Assembly (NCBI GenBank): GCA_036526195.1
Contig: DATCYZ010000083.1
Location: 1-12,681 of the forward strand
Length of the DNA: 12,681 nucleotides
Source: DATCYZ01 sp036526195
GTDB lineage: Bacteria; Pseudomonadota; Gammaproteobacteria; Burkholderiales; SG8-39
Direction: 5' to 3'
The translations under genes were made by a program, and so were the position numbers. Positions within the stretch are counted from its first letter, which is position 1. Each line of letters begins with the position of its first letter. Positions 1-7,107 of the stretch are shown here, piece by piece. Under the pieces are notes generated by a model. That model had not been told where the DNA came from. It worked only from the letters and a program-made list of their open reading frames with translations, and did not search any database.

Positions 1-78
1 TATTGGTTTGGCGCCGGAAACGGCCTAGTTAGTAACATATATGTTACTAACTAGGCCGTTTCCGGCGCCAAACCAATA
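1..78. repeat. Perfect 78-bp palindrome, no loop, at the window edge
   Basis: Bases 1-39 are the exact reverse complement of bases 40-78, with the symmetry axis between 39 and 40 in a CATATATG core. There is no spacer and no mismatch. The outermost bases are TATTGG and CCAATA, so the arms are flanked by TA, and each arm contains GGCGCC. It does not resemble an ordinary intrinsic terminator: the arms are far too long and no T-run follows. Candidates are a self-complementary assembly edge at a contig end, the tip of a longer inverted repeat, or a small palindromic mobile element. The sequence alone cannot decide between them. Confidence 0.95.
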
Positions 79-118
79 TCAGACCAACAAAAAGTGAGGT
101 GGTTTTGAGGAAGGGGGT

Positions 119-147
119 AACGGGGGGAACCACGGGTTCCCCCTGTT
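119..147. terminator. GC-rich hairpin downstream of gloA, possible terminator
   Basis: A stem pairs 123-131 (GGGGGAACC) with 135-143 (GGTTCCCCC) across a three-base loop. It extends outward through one G-T wobble (122/144) and three more pairs to 119/147. The hairpin lies 20 bases beyond the gloA stop, at the end of the long minus-strand gene array, which fits a transcription end. The U-tract is poor: on the plus strand it is followed by TGTTTCT and on the minus strand only by GTTACCC. It may therefore act better for transcription entering from the left. The fold is seen directly; the function is inferred. Confidence 0.4.
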
Positions 148-159
148 TCTGACCTGCCA

Positions 160-200
160 GATTGAATTATTGAGCGGCTCGCCGCTCAATAAATTCAATC
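160..200. terminator. Long near-perfect hairpin containing the gloA stop codon
   Basis: Bases 169-178 (ATTGAGCGGC) pair perfectly with 181-190 around a two-base loop. After a single bulged A at 191 the stem continues, 160-168 (GATTGAATT) pairing with 192-200. This makes 19 base pairs in about 41 bases. The gloA stop codon (TAA, 169-167 on the minus strand) sits inside the left arm, so the last ten codons of gloA form the other arm. No T-run follows on either strand, so a classical intrinsic terminator is not proven. An RNA 3'-end stabiliser or a half of a paired terminator with the 119-147 hairpin is equally possible. Confidence 0.45.
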
Positions 201-559
201 TTATATCCGTCCGGATCCTCGACAAACGCGATCACCGTCGTGCCGCCCTTCACCGGGCCGGCCTCGCGCGTGACCTTGCCACCTTTCGCGCGCACCGCAT
301 CGCAGGCCTTGGCCGCATCCGGCACCTCGATCGCCAGGTGGCCGAAGGCGGTGCCCATCTCGTAGCGCTCGACGCCATGGTTATGGGTGAGCTCGAGCAC
401 CGAGGCGCGGTCCTCGGTGTCGTACCCGACGAAGGCGAGCGAATATTTCTGCTCCGGGCGCTCGGTGGTGCGCAGGCGCTTCATGCCGAGCACGCCGGTG
501 TAGAACGCCACCGAACGCTCGAGGTCGCCGACGCGAAGCATGGTGTGCAGCAGTCTCAT
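167..559 (-). CDS. gloA: Lactoylglutathione lyase (glyoxalase I)
   Basis: This gene encodes glyoxalase I, which isomerises the methylglyoxal-glutathione hemithioacetal to S-lactoylglutathione in the cytosol, the first step of methylglyoxal detoxification. The protein is 130 aa, close to the usual bacterial length of about 130-135, with two beta-alpha-beta-beta-beta modules. All four metal ligands of the family are visible at the E. coli numbering: His5, Glu56 (VLELTHN), His74 (FGHLAIEV) and Glu122 (YKIEFIE). I chose the ATG at 559 over the one at 565 because AGGGG lies six bases upstream of it. The first ATG would have no spacing from that Shine-Dalgarno sequence and would overlap the preceding stop codon as ATGA. 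It is the last gene of the minus-strand array, two bases after the hydrolase stop, and its own stop lies inside a long hairpin. Assignment is secure. Confidence 0.93.
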   Translation of the reverse strand: MRLLHTMLRVGDLERSVAFYTGVLGMKRLRTTERPEQKYSLAFVGYDTEDRASVLELTHNHGVERYEMGTAFGHLAIEVPDAAKACDAVRAKGGKVTREAGPVKGGTTVIAFVEDPDGYKIEFIERRAAQ

Positions 560-561
560 GG

Positions 562-1329
562 TCATCCCCTGATCAATGGCAACGAAGCACCGGCGCGTTC
601 CAGTCGTTCGCGGGCGGCGCGCCAGTCAGGATACAGCGTGGCGAGCAATTCCCAGAAGCGCCGCGAATGGTTCAGTTCGACCATGTGGGCGACCTCATGG
701 GCCACGACATAGTCTGCGAGTTCCGGCCGGACATGCACCAGCCGCCAGTTGAGGCGGATGACGCCGCGCGCGGTGCAGCTGCCCCACTGCAGGCGGGCGC
801 TCGAGAGCTCGACGGCGCGCGGCGCGACGCCGAGGCGTTCGGCGTAATGCGCCACGCGCGGTTGCAGGTCGAGGCGCGCCTGCGCGCGCAGCCAGGCGCG
901 CAACTGCGCGAGCACGTGGTCGCGGCGCTCCGGCGCGCGCACGGCCAGCTTCAGCGTTTCGCCTTCGAGCGAGGCGCCGCGCGGGCCGCGCGCGACTTCG
1001 ATCTGCACCGCGCGCCCGCGCAGCGGCAGGCGCTCGCCGGTGACGCCGCGCAGCAGGACCGGTCGCGGCACGCCGGCCCATTCCTCGAGGCGATCGAGCA
1101 CCCAGCGGCGCTGCTGCGTGAGAAAGGCCTCGATCTCGCGCAGCGGCGCGCGCATCGGCGCGCGCACCGACAGCCCCGCCGCATCCACCGTGATGGCGAT
1201 GGTGCGCCGGCGCGAACGGGTAAAGCGGTAGTCGATCAGGCGCGCGTCCAGCAGGACGCGCCGCACGGGCGCCGCGCTTGCGGCGTCCGCGTTGTCCGGT
1301 GCCGCGAACAGGCTCAGCTGACCGGGCAC
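562..1329 (-). CDS. YgjP/DUF45-type zinc metallohydrolase (M48-like, SprT-like fold)
   Basis: This is a 255-aa protein with a zinc-metallopeptidase core near its C-terminus. HEVAH lies at 211-215 and a third likely ligand is His221 in LNHS. The family signature WGSC is at 182-185, followed by IRLNWRLVH and, near the end, LYPDWRAAR. These match the YgjP/DUF45 family, whose substrate is generally unknown; no function beyond a probable zinc hydrolase is claimed. No signal peptide is seen, so it is probably cytosolic. The frame is open far upstream, but those codons lie inside plsC. The first plausible start is GTG at 1329 (then PGQLSLF), with AAGG four bases upstream and a 16-base overlap with plsC. 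An N-terminal QLSLF-type segment is common in relatives as I recall. It is probably cotranscribed with plsC and gloA. The family is secure; the start is less so. Confidence 0.8.
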   Translation of the reverse strand: MPGQLSLFAAPDNADAASAAPVRRVLLDARLIDYRFTRSRRRTIAITVDAAGLSVRAPMRAPLREIEAFLTQQRRWVLDRLEEWAGVPRPVLLRGVTGERLPLRGRAVQIEVARGPRGASLEGETLKLAVRAPERRDHVLAQLRAWLRAQARLDLQPRVAHYAERLGVAPRAVELSSARLQWGSCTARGVIRLNWRLVHVRPELADYVVAHEVAHMVELNHSRRFWELLATLYPDWRAARERLERAGASLPLIRG

Positions 1330-2027
1330 AACTCCTTCTGCTGGGTCTCGATCCATTCTTCTGCACGTGCCGTGATGGTCTTGGGATCCTGGCCGGCGGT
1401 GTCGATCGCCGGGCCGATGCGTACGGTGATGGTGCCGGGCCGCTTGATGAAGGCATTGCGCGGCCAGACCAGTCCTGCGTTGTGCGCGACCGGGACAACC
1501 GGCACCTTGCTGCGCACCGCGAGCCAGGCGCCGCCGGGCTGGTAGGCGCGGCGCGCGCCCGGCGCCACGCGGGTGCCTTCCGGGAAGACGACCACCCAGA
1601 AGCCCTGGTCGATGCGCTCGGCGCCGCCCTCGGCGAGCGCCTTCAGCGCCGCGCGGCCGCGCGAGCGGTTGATCGCGATCGGACTCATCAGCGCCAGGCC
1701 CCAGCCGAAGAACGGAATCCACAGCAGTTCGCGCTTGAGCAGGTAGACCTGCGGCGGGAAGAGCACCTGGAAGGCGATGGTTTCCCAGGCCGATTGATGC
1801 TTGGCCAGCAGCACCGCAGGCCCGGCCGGCAGGTTGGCACGGCCTTCCACCTGCACGCGGATGCCGAGCAGCCAGCGGGCGAGGCGATGCACGATGTGCG
1901 CCCAGCCCGAGATCACGCGGTAGCGCGCGAGCCGGGGCAGGGGAAAGGTCGCCAGCGCGATGAGCGCGTAGGGCGGGGTGAGGAGAACGAGCGCGAGCGC
2001 AAACAGAACGGAGCGCAGCAGCGTCAT
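1314..2027 (-). CDS. plsC: 1-acyl-sn-glycerol-3-phosphate acyltransferase
   Basis: This gene encodes lysophosphatidic acid acyltransferase, which adds the second acyl chain to make phosphatidic acid at the inner membrane. The protein is 237 aa. A hydrophobic N-terminal segment (about 3-29) should anchor it. The acyltransferase block I reads KHQSAWE, with His77 at the catalytic position and Glu82 in place of the Asp of the textbook HX4D; I recall this Glu variant being common in proteobacterial relatives. Block III is FPEGTR at 148-153, which binds the glycerophosphate, and block IV is around VPVVPVAHN (175-183). The ATG at 2027 overlaps the gmhB stop as ATGA, which supports the start and translational coupling. 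An open frame continues further upstream, but it is the shadow of gmhB and not a fusion. Alternative: another small acyltransferase of the PlsC family. Confidence 0.9.
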   Translation of the reverse strand: MTLLRSVLFALALVLLTPPYALIALATFPLPRLARYRVISGWAHIVHRLARWLLGIRVQVEGRANLPAGPAVLLAKHQSAWETIAFQVLFPPQVYLLKRELLWIPFFGWGLALMSPIAINRSRGRAALKALAEGGAERIDQGFWVVVFPEGTRVAPGARRAYQPGGAWLAVRSKVPVVPVAHNAGLVWPRNAFIKRPGTITVRIGPAIDTAGQDPKTITARAEEWIETQQKELCPVS

Positions 2028-2557
2028 GGCGCGAGCATGGCGGCGAAGCCGGCCAGGTCGTCGAACACTTGCGTGCCGGCAGGCAAGCCGCCCGCCTTTT
2101 TCGTGGCGCGGCCCCTGCCGGTCAGCACCAGCACCGGCCGCATGCCGGCCGCCGCGGCCGCGCCGAGGTCGCGAATCGTGTCGCCCACCATGTGGCTGTC
2201 GGGCAGCGCGACGTTGAAACGCTTTCCGATCTCGACCAGCATGCCGGGCTTCGGCTTGCGGCAGGGGCAGTCCGAGTCCGCGGCATGGGGGCAGAAGAAC
2301 ACCGCGTCGATGCGCGCCCCGACCTGCGCCGCGGCGCGGTGCATGGTGTCGTGGATCGCGTTCAGCGTCGTGGCGTCGAACAGCCCGCGCGCGATGCCCG
2401 ACTGGTTGGTCGCCACCACCACGCGAAAGCCGGCATGGTTGAGCCGCGCGATCGCCGGAAGCCTCGAGGCGATCGGCTTCCACTCCGCCGGCGACTTGAT
2501 GTAATGGTCGCTGTCGTGATTGATGGTGCCATCGCGGTCGAGCACGACGAGCTTCAC
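2024..2557 (-). CDS. gmhB: D-glycero-beta-D-manno-heptose 1,7-bisphosphate 7-phosphatase
   Basis: This is a HAD-superfamily phosphatase of 177 aa that removes the 7-phosphate from heptose 1,7-bisphosphate on the route to ADP-heptose for the LPS inner core; it is cytosolic. The first HAD motif is DRDGT at 7-11, with Asp7 the nucleophile and Asp9 the acid/base. ATNQSG at 49-54 is motif II. A Cys-His-Cys-Cys zinc site is formed by C89, H91, C97 and C99, with a loop shorter than in E. coli GmhB. KPKPG follows (101-105), and GDTIRD at 125-130 supplies the acidic metal-binding residues. The start is GTG at 2557 and overlaps the stop of an upstream mini-ORF as GTGA. The start region itself is the third unit of a tandem repeat. 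The stop overlaps plsC. Its position after glyQS is typical of betaproteobacteria as I know them. Confidence 0.92.
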   Translation of the reverse strand: MKLVVLDRDGTINHDSDHYIKSPAEWKPIASRLPAIARLNHAGFRVVVATNQSGIARGLFDATTLNAIHDTMHRAAAQVGARIDAVFFCPHAADSDCPCRKPKPGMLVEIGKRFNVALPDSHMVGDTIRDLGAAAAAGMRPVLVLTGRGRATKKAGGLPAGTQVFDDLAGFAAMLAP

Positions 2558-2583
2558 GCGAGTCGTCCTTCCATGAGCTTCAT
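2554..2583 (-). other. Coupled mini-ORF 3 (9 codons) leading into gmhB
   Basis: ATG at 2583 encodes MKLMEGRLA and stops at TGA 2556-2554. That stop overlaps the gmhB GTG (2557-2555) as GTGA. GGAAGGA inside the mini-ORF lies eight bases before the gmhB start, so a ribosome finishing here is placed to re-initiate on gmhB. The reading frame is seen; its translation is inferred. Confidence 0.5.
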
Positions 2584-2609
2584 GCGAGTCGTCCTTCCAC
2601 GAGCTTCAT
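2580..2609 (-). other. Coupled mini-ORF 2 (9 codons)
   Basis: ATG at 2609 encodes MKLVEGRLA and stops at TGA 2582-2580, which overlaps the ATG of mini-ORF 3 as ATGA. It is preceded by its own GGAAGGA, eight bases upstream. It is the middle link of the chain created by the 26-base repeat. Confidence 0.5.
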
Positions 2610-2635
2610 GCGAGTCGTCCTTCCACGGACTTCAT
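2606..2635 (-). other. Coupled mini-ORF 1 (9 codons) starting on the glyS stop
   Basis: ATG at 2635-2633 overlaps the glyS stop TGA (2634-2632) as ATGA. It encodes MKSVEGRLA and stops at TGA 2608-2606, again overlapping the next ATG. The third codon is TCC rather than CTC, so this copy marks the unrepeated left border. It probably represents the ancestral one-step link between glyS and gmhB. Confidence 0.5.
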
Positions 2636-4695
2636 GTCGCCAGCCTCGAGATGTCGGCCACCCGGTTCATGGCCTCGCGCAGCTCGCGCAGCAGCGCAAG
2701 GCGCGCGCGGCGCAGCGCCGGATCCTCGGCCATGACCATCACGCATTCGAAAAAGGCGTCCACCGGCGCCTTGAGCACCGCGAAGGCCTTGAGGCAGCCG
2801 GTGTAGTCGCCCTGCGCGTGCAGCGCGCCCGCGCGCTCGCGCACCGACACGAGCGCGTCGAACAAGGCGAGTTCCGCGGCGTCCTTCAGCTCGCCGCGCG
2901 CCACCGTGGTGAAGGCCTCGCCCTTCGCCTCCGCCTGGCGCAGCACGTTCGCCACGCGCTTGTTGGCCGCAGCGAGGCTCGCCGCTTCAGGCAGTTGCTG
3001 GAAGGCGCGCACCGCCTCGAGTTGTCGCGGTACCGCGTCGAGGCGGGCCGGCAACAGGCTGAGCACCGCATCGACCTCGAGCGTGGTGAAGCCCAGATCC
3101 TTCAGGTAACCGGTGTACCGGTCGTAGAGGAATCCTGCCAGTTCCAGCGGCGCCTTCGCCGCGAAGGGTTCGAACGCCGCCCTGGCGAGATCCTGCACCG
3201 ACAGGGGCAGCGCGTTCTCCACCAGGATGCGCACGATGCCGAGGGCCGCGCGACGCAGGCCGAACGGGTCCTTCTCCCCGGTCGGTTGCTGTCCGATGCT
3301 GAACAGCCCGGCGATCGCATCGAGCTTGTCGGCCAGCGCCACCGCGCTGGCAATCATGCCCCCGGGCAGCGCGTCGCCGGCAAAGCGCGGCCGGTAGTGC
3401 GCCTCGATGGCGTCGGCCACCTCCACCGGCTCGCCGTCGTGCAGCGCGTAGGTGCGCCCCATCACCCCCTGGAGTTCCGGGAACTCGCCCACCATGCCGG
3501 TGAGCAAGTCGGCCTTGGCCAGTTCCGCGGCACGCTCCGCCAGCAGCGGGTCCGCGCCGAGCTCGCGCGCGATGTGGCCGGCGAGCAGCCTGATGCGTTG
3601 CACGCGCTCGAGCTGGCTGCCGAGCTTGTTGTGATAGACGACGCGCGCAAGGCCGGGCACGCGTTCCTCGAGCCGCTGCCTGCGGTCCTGGAGGTAGAAG
3701 AAACGCGCATCTTCCAGCCGCGGGCGCACCACGCGCTGGTTGCCGCTGATGATGTGGCGCGGGTCCGTCACGCGCATGTTCGAGACGATGAGGAACTCCG
3801 GTCGCAGCCGGCCGTCGGCGCCGAAGAGCGGGAAGTACTTCTGGTTCTGCCGCATGGTGAGAATCAGGCATTCCTGCGGCACCTCGAGGAATGCGGGGTC
3901 GAACGTGCCCGCGTACACCGTGGGGAGCTCGACCAGTGCCGTGACTTCGTCGAGCAGGTCGCGGTATTCGCCGAGGCTCGCGTCGCGGCGCCGCGCCTCG
4001 GCGAGGAGCTGCGCCTCGATGTCGGCGCGCCGCTCGGCGAAATCGGCGATCACCCGACCGTCCTCGGCAAGCGACTGCGCGTAGGCGTCGGCGCTCGCGA
4101 GCACGATCTCGCCGGCGCCGAGGAAGCGATGGCCGCGGGTCGAACGCCCGGCGCGAACGCCGAGCACCTCGCCCTCGATGACGCGCTCGCCGTGCAGCAT
4201 CACCAGGCCGTGCACCGGACGGACGAACTGCGCCTCGCCCGCGCCCCAGCGCATGAGTTTCGCCACGGGCAGCTTGCCCAGCGCCTCGGCCACCATCGCC
4301 GGCAGGGCGTCGTCGAGCGACGCGCCCTTCACCGTGACGCGGCCGACGAACACGTCGCCCTTGGGCTGGCTGCGCAGCTCCAGCGCTTCGAGCGCGACGC
4401 CGCGCGATGCGGCCCACTTGATGAGCGCCTGCGTCGGCTTGCCGTCCTTGTCGTGGCCCACCTTGACGCTCGGGCCTTTCAGTTCCTGTTCCGCGTCCGG
4501 GGCGCGCGCGAGCACGTCGGGGATCAGCACGGCAAGGCGTCGCGGGGTCGCGAACATGCGTCCGTCGCAGGCGCCGGCGAGGCGCGCCGCCTTCAGCGCG
4601 TCGAGCACGCCCGCGTGGAAGGCTTCAGCGAGGCGCAGGAGCGACTTCGGCGGCAGCTCCTCCGTGCGCAACTCGACGAGCAGCGTCGATTTCAC
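2632..4695 (-). CDS. glyS: Glycyl-tRNA synthetase beta subunit
   Basis: This is the beta subunit of the bacterial heterotetrameric (alpha2beta2) glycyl-tRNA synthetase, which supplies most of the tRNA recognition while the alpha subunit activates glycine. At 687 aa it matches the family length (about 690). The N-terminus LLVELRTEELPPK is the family hallmark, and the C-terminus MNRVADISRLA is the usual end of the anticodon-binding region, so the protein is complete. The start is GTG at 4695, placed directly after the glyQ stop (TAG then GTG), with GGGAAGG eight bases upstream inside the end of glyQ. Alpha and beta are therefore almost certainly made in a coupled ratio. The stop overlaps the first of three mini-ORFs leading to gmhB. 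A very long open frame on the opposite strand is a GC-driven shadow. Confidence 0.96.
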   Translation of the reverse strand: MKSTLLVELRTEELPPKSLLRLAEAFHAGVLDALKAARLAGACDGRMFATPRRLAVLIPDVLARAPDAEQELKGPSVKVGHDKDGKPTQALIKWAASRGVALEALELRSQPKGDVFVGRVTVKGASLDDALPAMVAEALGKLPVAKLMRWGAGEAQFVRPVHGLVMLHGERVIEGEVLGVRAGRSTRGHRFLGAGEIVLASADAYAQSLAEDGRVIADFAERRADIEAQLLAEARRRDASLGEYRDLLDEVTALVELPTVYAGTFDPAFLEVPQECLILTMRQNQKYFPLFGADGRLRPEFLIVSNMRVTDPRHIISGNQRVVRPRLEDARFFYLQDRRQRLEERVPGLARVVYHNKLGSQLERVQRIRLLAGHIARELGADPLLAERAAELAKADLLTGMVGEFPELQGVMGRTYALHDGEPVEVADAIEAHYRPRFAGDALPGGMIASAVALADKLDAIAGLFSIGQQPTGEKDPFGLRRAALGIVRILVENALPLSVQDLARAAFEPFAAKAPLELAGFLYDRYTGYLKDLGFTTLEVDAVLSLLPARLDAVPRQLEAVRAFQQLPEAASLAAANKRVANVLRQAEAKGEAFTTVARGELKDAAELALFDALVSVRERAGALHAQGDYTGCLKAFAVLKAPVDAFFECVMVMAEDPALRRARLALLRELREAMNRVADISRLAT

Positions 4696-5583
<888 letters not shown>

Positions 5584-5598
5584 GCGTGCGGTGGCTTC

Positions 5599-5617
5599 GC
5601 CGCGCGTGTTGCGCGGC
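5599..5617. other. Small hairpin in the glyQ leader
   Basis: GCCGCGC (5599-5605) pairs with GCGCGGC (5611-5617) around a five-base loop. It lies 16 bases upstream of the glyQ ATG on the minus strand, close to where a ribosome would bind. No T-run follows, so it is not a terminator. It could modulate glyQ translation or simply reflect GC-rich sequence. Confidence 0.3.
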
Positions 5618-5631
5618 GTGGGCAGGCGCTG

Positions 5632-5637
5632 ATTTTA
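5632..5637 (-). promoter_or_regulatory. Candidate -10 element for glyQ-glyS, overlapping the lnt stop
   Basis: Read on the minus strand, TAAAAT starts with the TAA stop codon of lnt and matches the sigma-70 -10 consensus at five of six positions. Transcription from it would start about 40 bases upstream of the glyQ ATG. No convincing -35 hexamer lies at 16-18 bases, because that stretch is GC-rich lnt coding sequence. This is a tentative internal promoter only. Confidence 0.3.
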
Positions 5638-7107
5638 GCGGCTCTGCGCGCGCCGCGCCTGCGCGAAGGCGAGCAGCACGAAGAGCGCGCAGACGGCGAG
5701 CGCAAGCGCGTCGCCAAGGCGCACGTAGGGCGTCGCGCCGCGGCGCCCCTGGACCACCGCCTCGAGCCGGCCCTCGACGAACTGCGGCAGGCGCGCGACG
5801 ACTTCCCCGTCGTGGTTGATGACGGCGGTGATGCCGGTGTTGGTGGCGGTGAGCAGCATGCGCCCGGTCTCGAGGGCGCGCATGCGCGCGATCGCCATGT
5901 GCTGGGCGGGGGCGAGCGAGTCGCCGAACCACGCCACGTTCGAAACATTCACCAGCAGGCTCGCCTGCGGCAGCGTGCGCGCGATCGCCGCGCCGTAGGC
6001 ATGCTCGTAGCAGATGTTCACGGCGACGCGCTGGCCGGCGAGCGCGAGCGGTGCCTGGTCCGTCGCGCCGGCGGTGAAATCCGACAGCGGAATCGACAGC
6101 AGGCGCAGCACCCAGTCGAAGCCCGGCGGAATGAACTCGCCGAAGGGCACCAGGTGCGCCGTGTCGTAGCGCTGGCGCGGCGCGCTGCCGAGCGACAGCA
6201 CGCTGTTGGTGTAGCGCGTGGCCGAATCGCGGACCGGCACGCCGACCAGCAGGTCGCCCTGGTTGCGCTTCGCCGCCGCCTCGAGTCGCCCGAGGTAAGC
6301 CGGGTCGATGCGCTCGAGGAACCCGGGAAGCGCGGTCTCGGGCAGCACGATGAGCCTCGCGCGCGTGCCTTCGGCCAGTCGCGCGTAGGTCTCCAGGGTC
6401 TCGGCGTAGCGCTGGCGGTCGAATTTCATCTCCTGCGGGACGTTGCCCTGCAACAGCGCCACCGCGAGTGGCCCGCCCTCGGGCGTGGTCCACGCCGGCA
6501 GGCGCAGCAGGGCGCCGCAGGCAATCAACCCCACCAGCACCGCGCCGGCGACGCGTCGCGCGTGGCCCGCGACCAGGCAGGCGAGGGCGCCCGCCGCCAC
6601 GAGGACGGCAAGGGACACCAGCGAGAGGCCGCCGACCGGCGCGAATCCCGCGAGCGGCGTGTCGATGGCCGCGTCACCCGCATTGAGCCAGGGAAAGCCG
6701 GTGAGCAGCCAGCCGCGGCCCCGTTCGAGCAGCACCCAGGCCGCCGGGGCGAGCAGCATCGCGCGCAGCGCCGGCCCGACGCGAAGCCGCGCCTGCAGCG
6801 CGCCGGCGGCGGCCGGGTAGAGCGCGAGCACCACGCAGAAGCCGGTCGTGGCGATCACGCCGATCGGCGCCGGCATGCCGCCGAAGCGCGTCAGGCTGAT
6901 GTAGACCCAGGACACGCCGAAGCCGAACTGGCCGAGGCCGAAGAGGAAACCCGCGAGCGCCGCGGCGCGCGGCGTGGCGGCGGTGCCCCACAGGTGCAGC
7001 AGCACCGAGAATGCCGCCAGCGTGAGCGGCCAGGCGCCGATGGGCGCGTAGCCGAGGACGGACGCCGCGCCCGCTGCGAACGCCGCCGCCCCCCGCGCCG
7101 GATTCAC
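5635..7107 (-). CDS. lnt: Apolipoprotein N-acyltransferase, catalytic Lys replaced by Thr
   Basis: Lnt adds the third acyl chain to the N-terminal cysteine of lipoproteins at the periplasmic face of the inner membrane. The protein has 490 aa, near the usual length of about 500-510. The N-terminal half is a run of hydrophobic segments (roughly 10-190), then a periplasmic nitrilase domain (about 212-455) and a C-terminal membrane segment (about 464-482). The nitrilase triad should be Glu-Lys-Cys (E267, K335 and C387 in E. coli). Glu257 (LIVLPETAL) and Cys366 (NICYEHA) are present. In the strongly conserved block before HLVPFGEF, however, this protein reads YDTAH where relatives read YxKxH, so residue 316 is Thr (codon ACG, 6162-6160). 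One base change from AAG would explain it. The start is GTG at 7107 and overlaps the corC stop as GTGA. Fold assignment is secure; activity is doubtful unless this is a sequence error. Confidence 0.93.
   Translation of the reverse strand: MNPARGAAAFAAGAASVLGYAPIGAWPLTLAAFSVLLHLWGTAATPRAAALAGFLFGLGQFGFGVSWVYISLTRFGGMPAPIGVIATTGFCVVLALYPAAAGALQARLRVGPALRAMLLAPAAWVLLERGRGWLLTGFPWLNAGDAAIDTPLAGFAPVGGLSLVSLAVLVAAGALACLVAGHARRVAGAVLVGLIACGALLRLPAWTTPEGGPLAVALLQGNVPQEMKFDRQRYAETLETYARLAEGTRARLIVLPETALPGFLERIDPAYLGRLEAAAKRNQGDLLVGVPVRDSATRYTNSVLSLGSAPRQRYDTAHLVPFGEFIPPGFDWVLRLLSIPLSDFTAGATDQAPLALAGQRVAVNICYEHAYGAAIARTLPQASLLVNVSNVAWFGDSLAPAQHMAIARMRALETGRMLLTATNTGITAVINHDGEVVARLPQFVEGRLEAVVQGRRGATPYVRLGDALALAVCALFVLLAFAQARRAQSR

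Larger units (their letters stand above)
2549..2626. repeat. Three 26-bp tandem repeats carrying RBS plus start codon
   Basis: The units are 2549-2574, 2575-2600 and 2601-2626, with no spacers. The last two are identical, and the one overlapping gmhB differs at two positions. Read on the minus strand, each contains GGAAGGA, eight bases (CGACTCGC), a start codon (ATG, ATG, then GTG for gmhB), then AAGCTC. The last nine bases of the leftmost unit are the first three codons of gmhB. The array therefore multiplies the gmhB translation-initiation region. Because 26 is not a multiple of three, successive starts lie in different frames. Confidence 0.95.

Noticed and set aside
1..78. Ordinary intrinsic terminator
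   Set aside because: The arms are 39 bases with no loop and no following T-run; this does not look like a terminator.
562..1722. A 386-aa version of the DUF45 hydrolase
   Set aside because: The first 131 codons lie inside plsC in another frame and carry no family motif. The family-like sequence begins just after the GTG at 1329.
1780..1800. PlsC with a defective HX4D motif (Glu82 instead of Asp)
   Set aside because: The Glu form is, to my knowledge, common in proteobacterial PlsC relatives, and FPEGTR and the remaining blocks are intact, so I do not treat it as a lesion.
1314..2483. A possible GmhB-PlsC fusion protein of 389 aa
   Set aside because: The upstream part of this frame is an out-of-frame reading of gmhB. 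PlsC begins at the ATG at 2027 that overlaps the gmhB stop.
2549..2626. CRISPR-like repeats
   Set aside because: The units are contiguous with no spacers, and each carries a ribosome-binding site and start codon. There are no cas genes.
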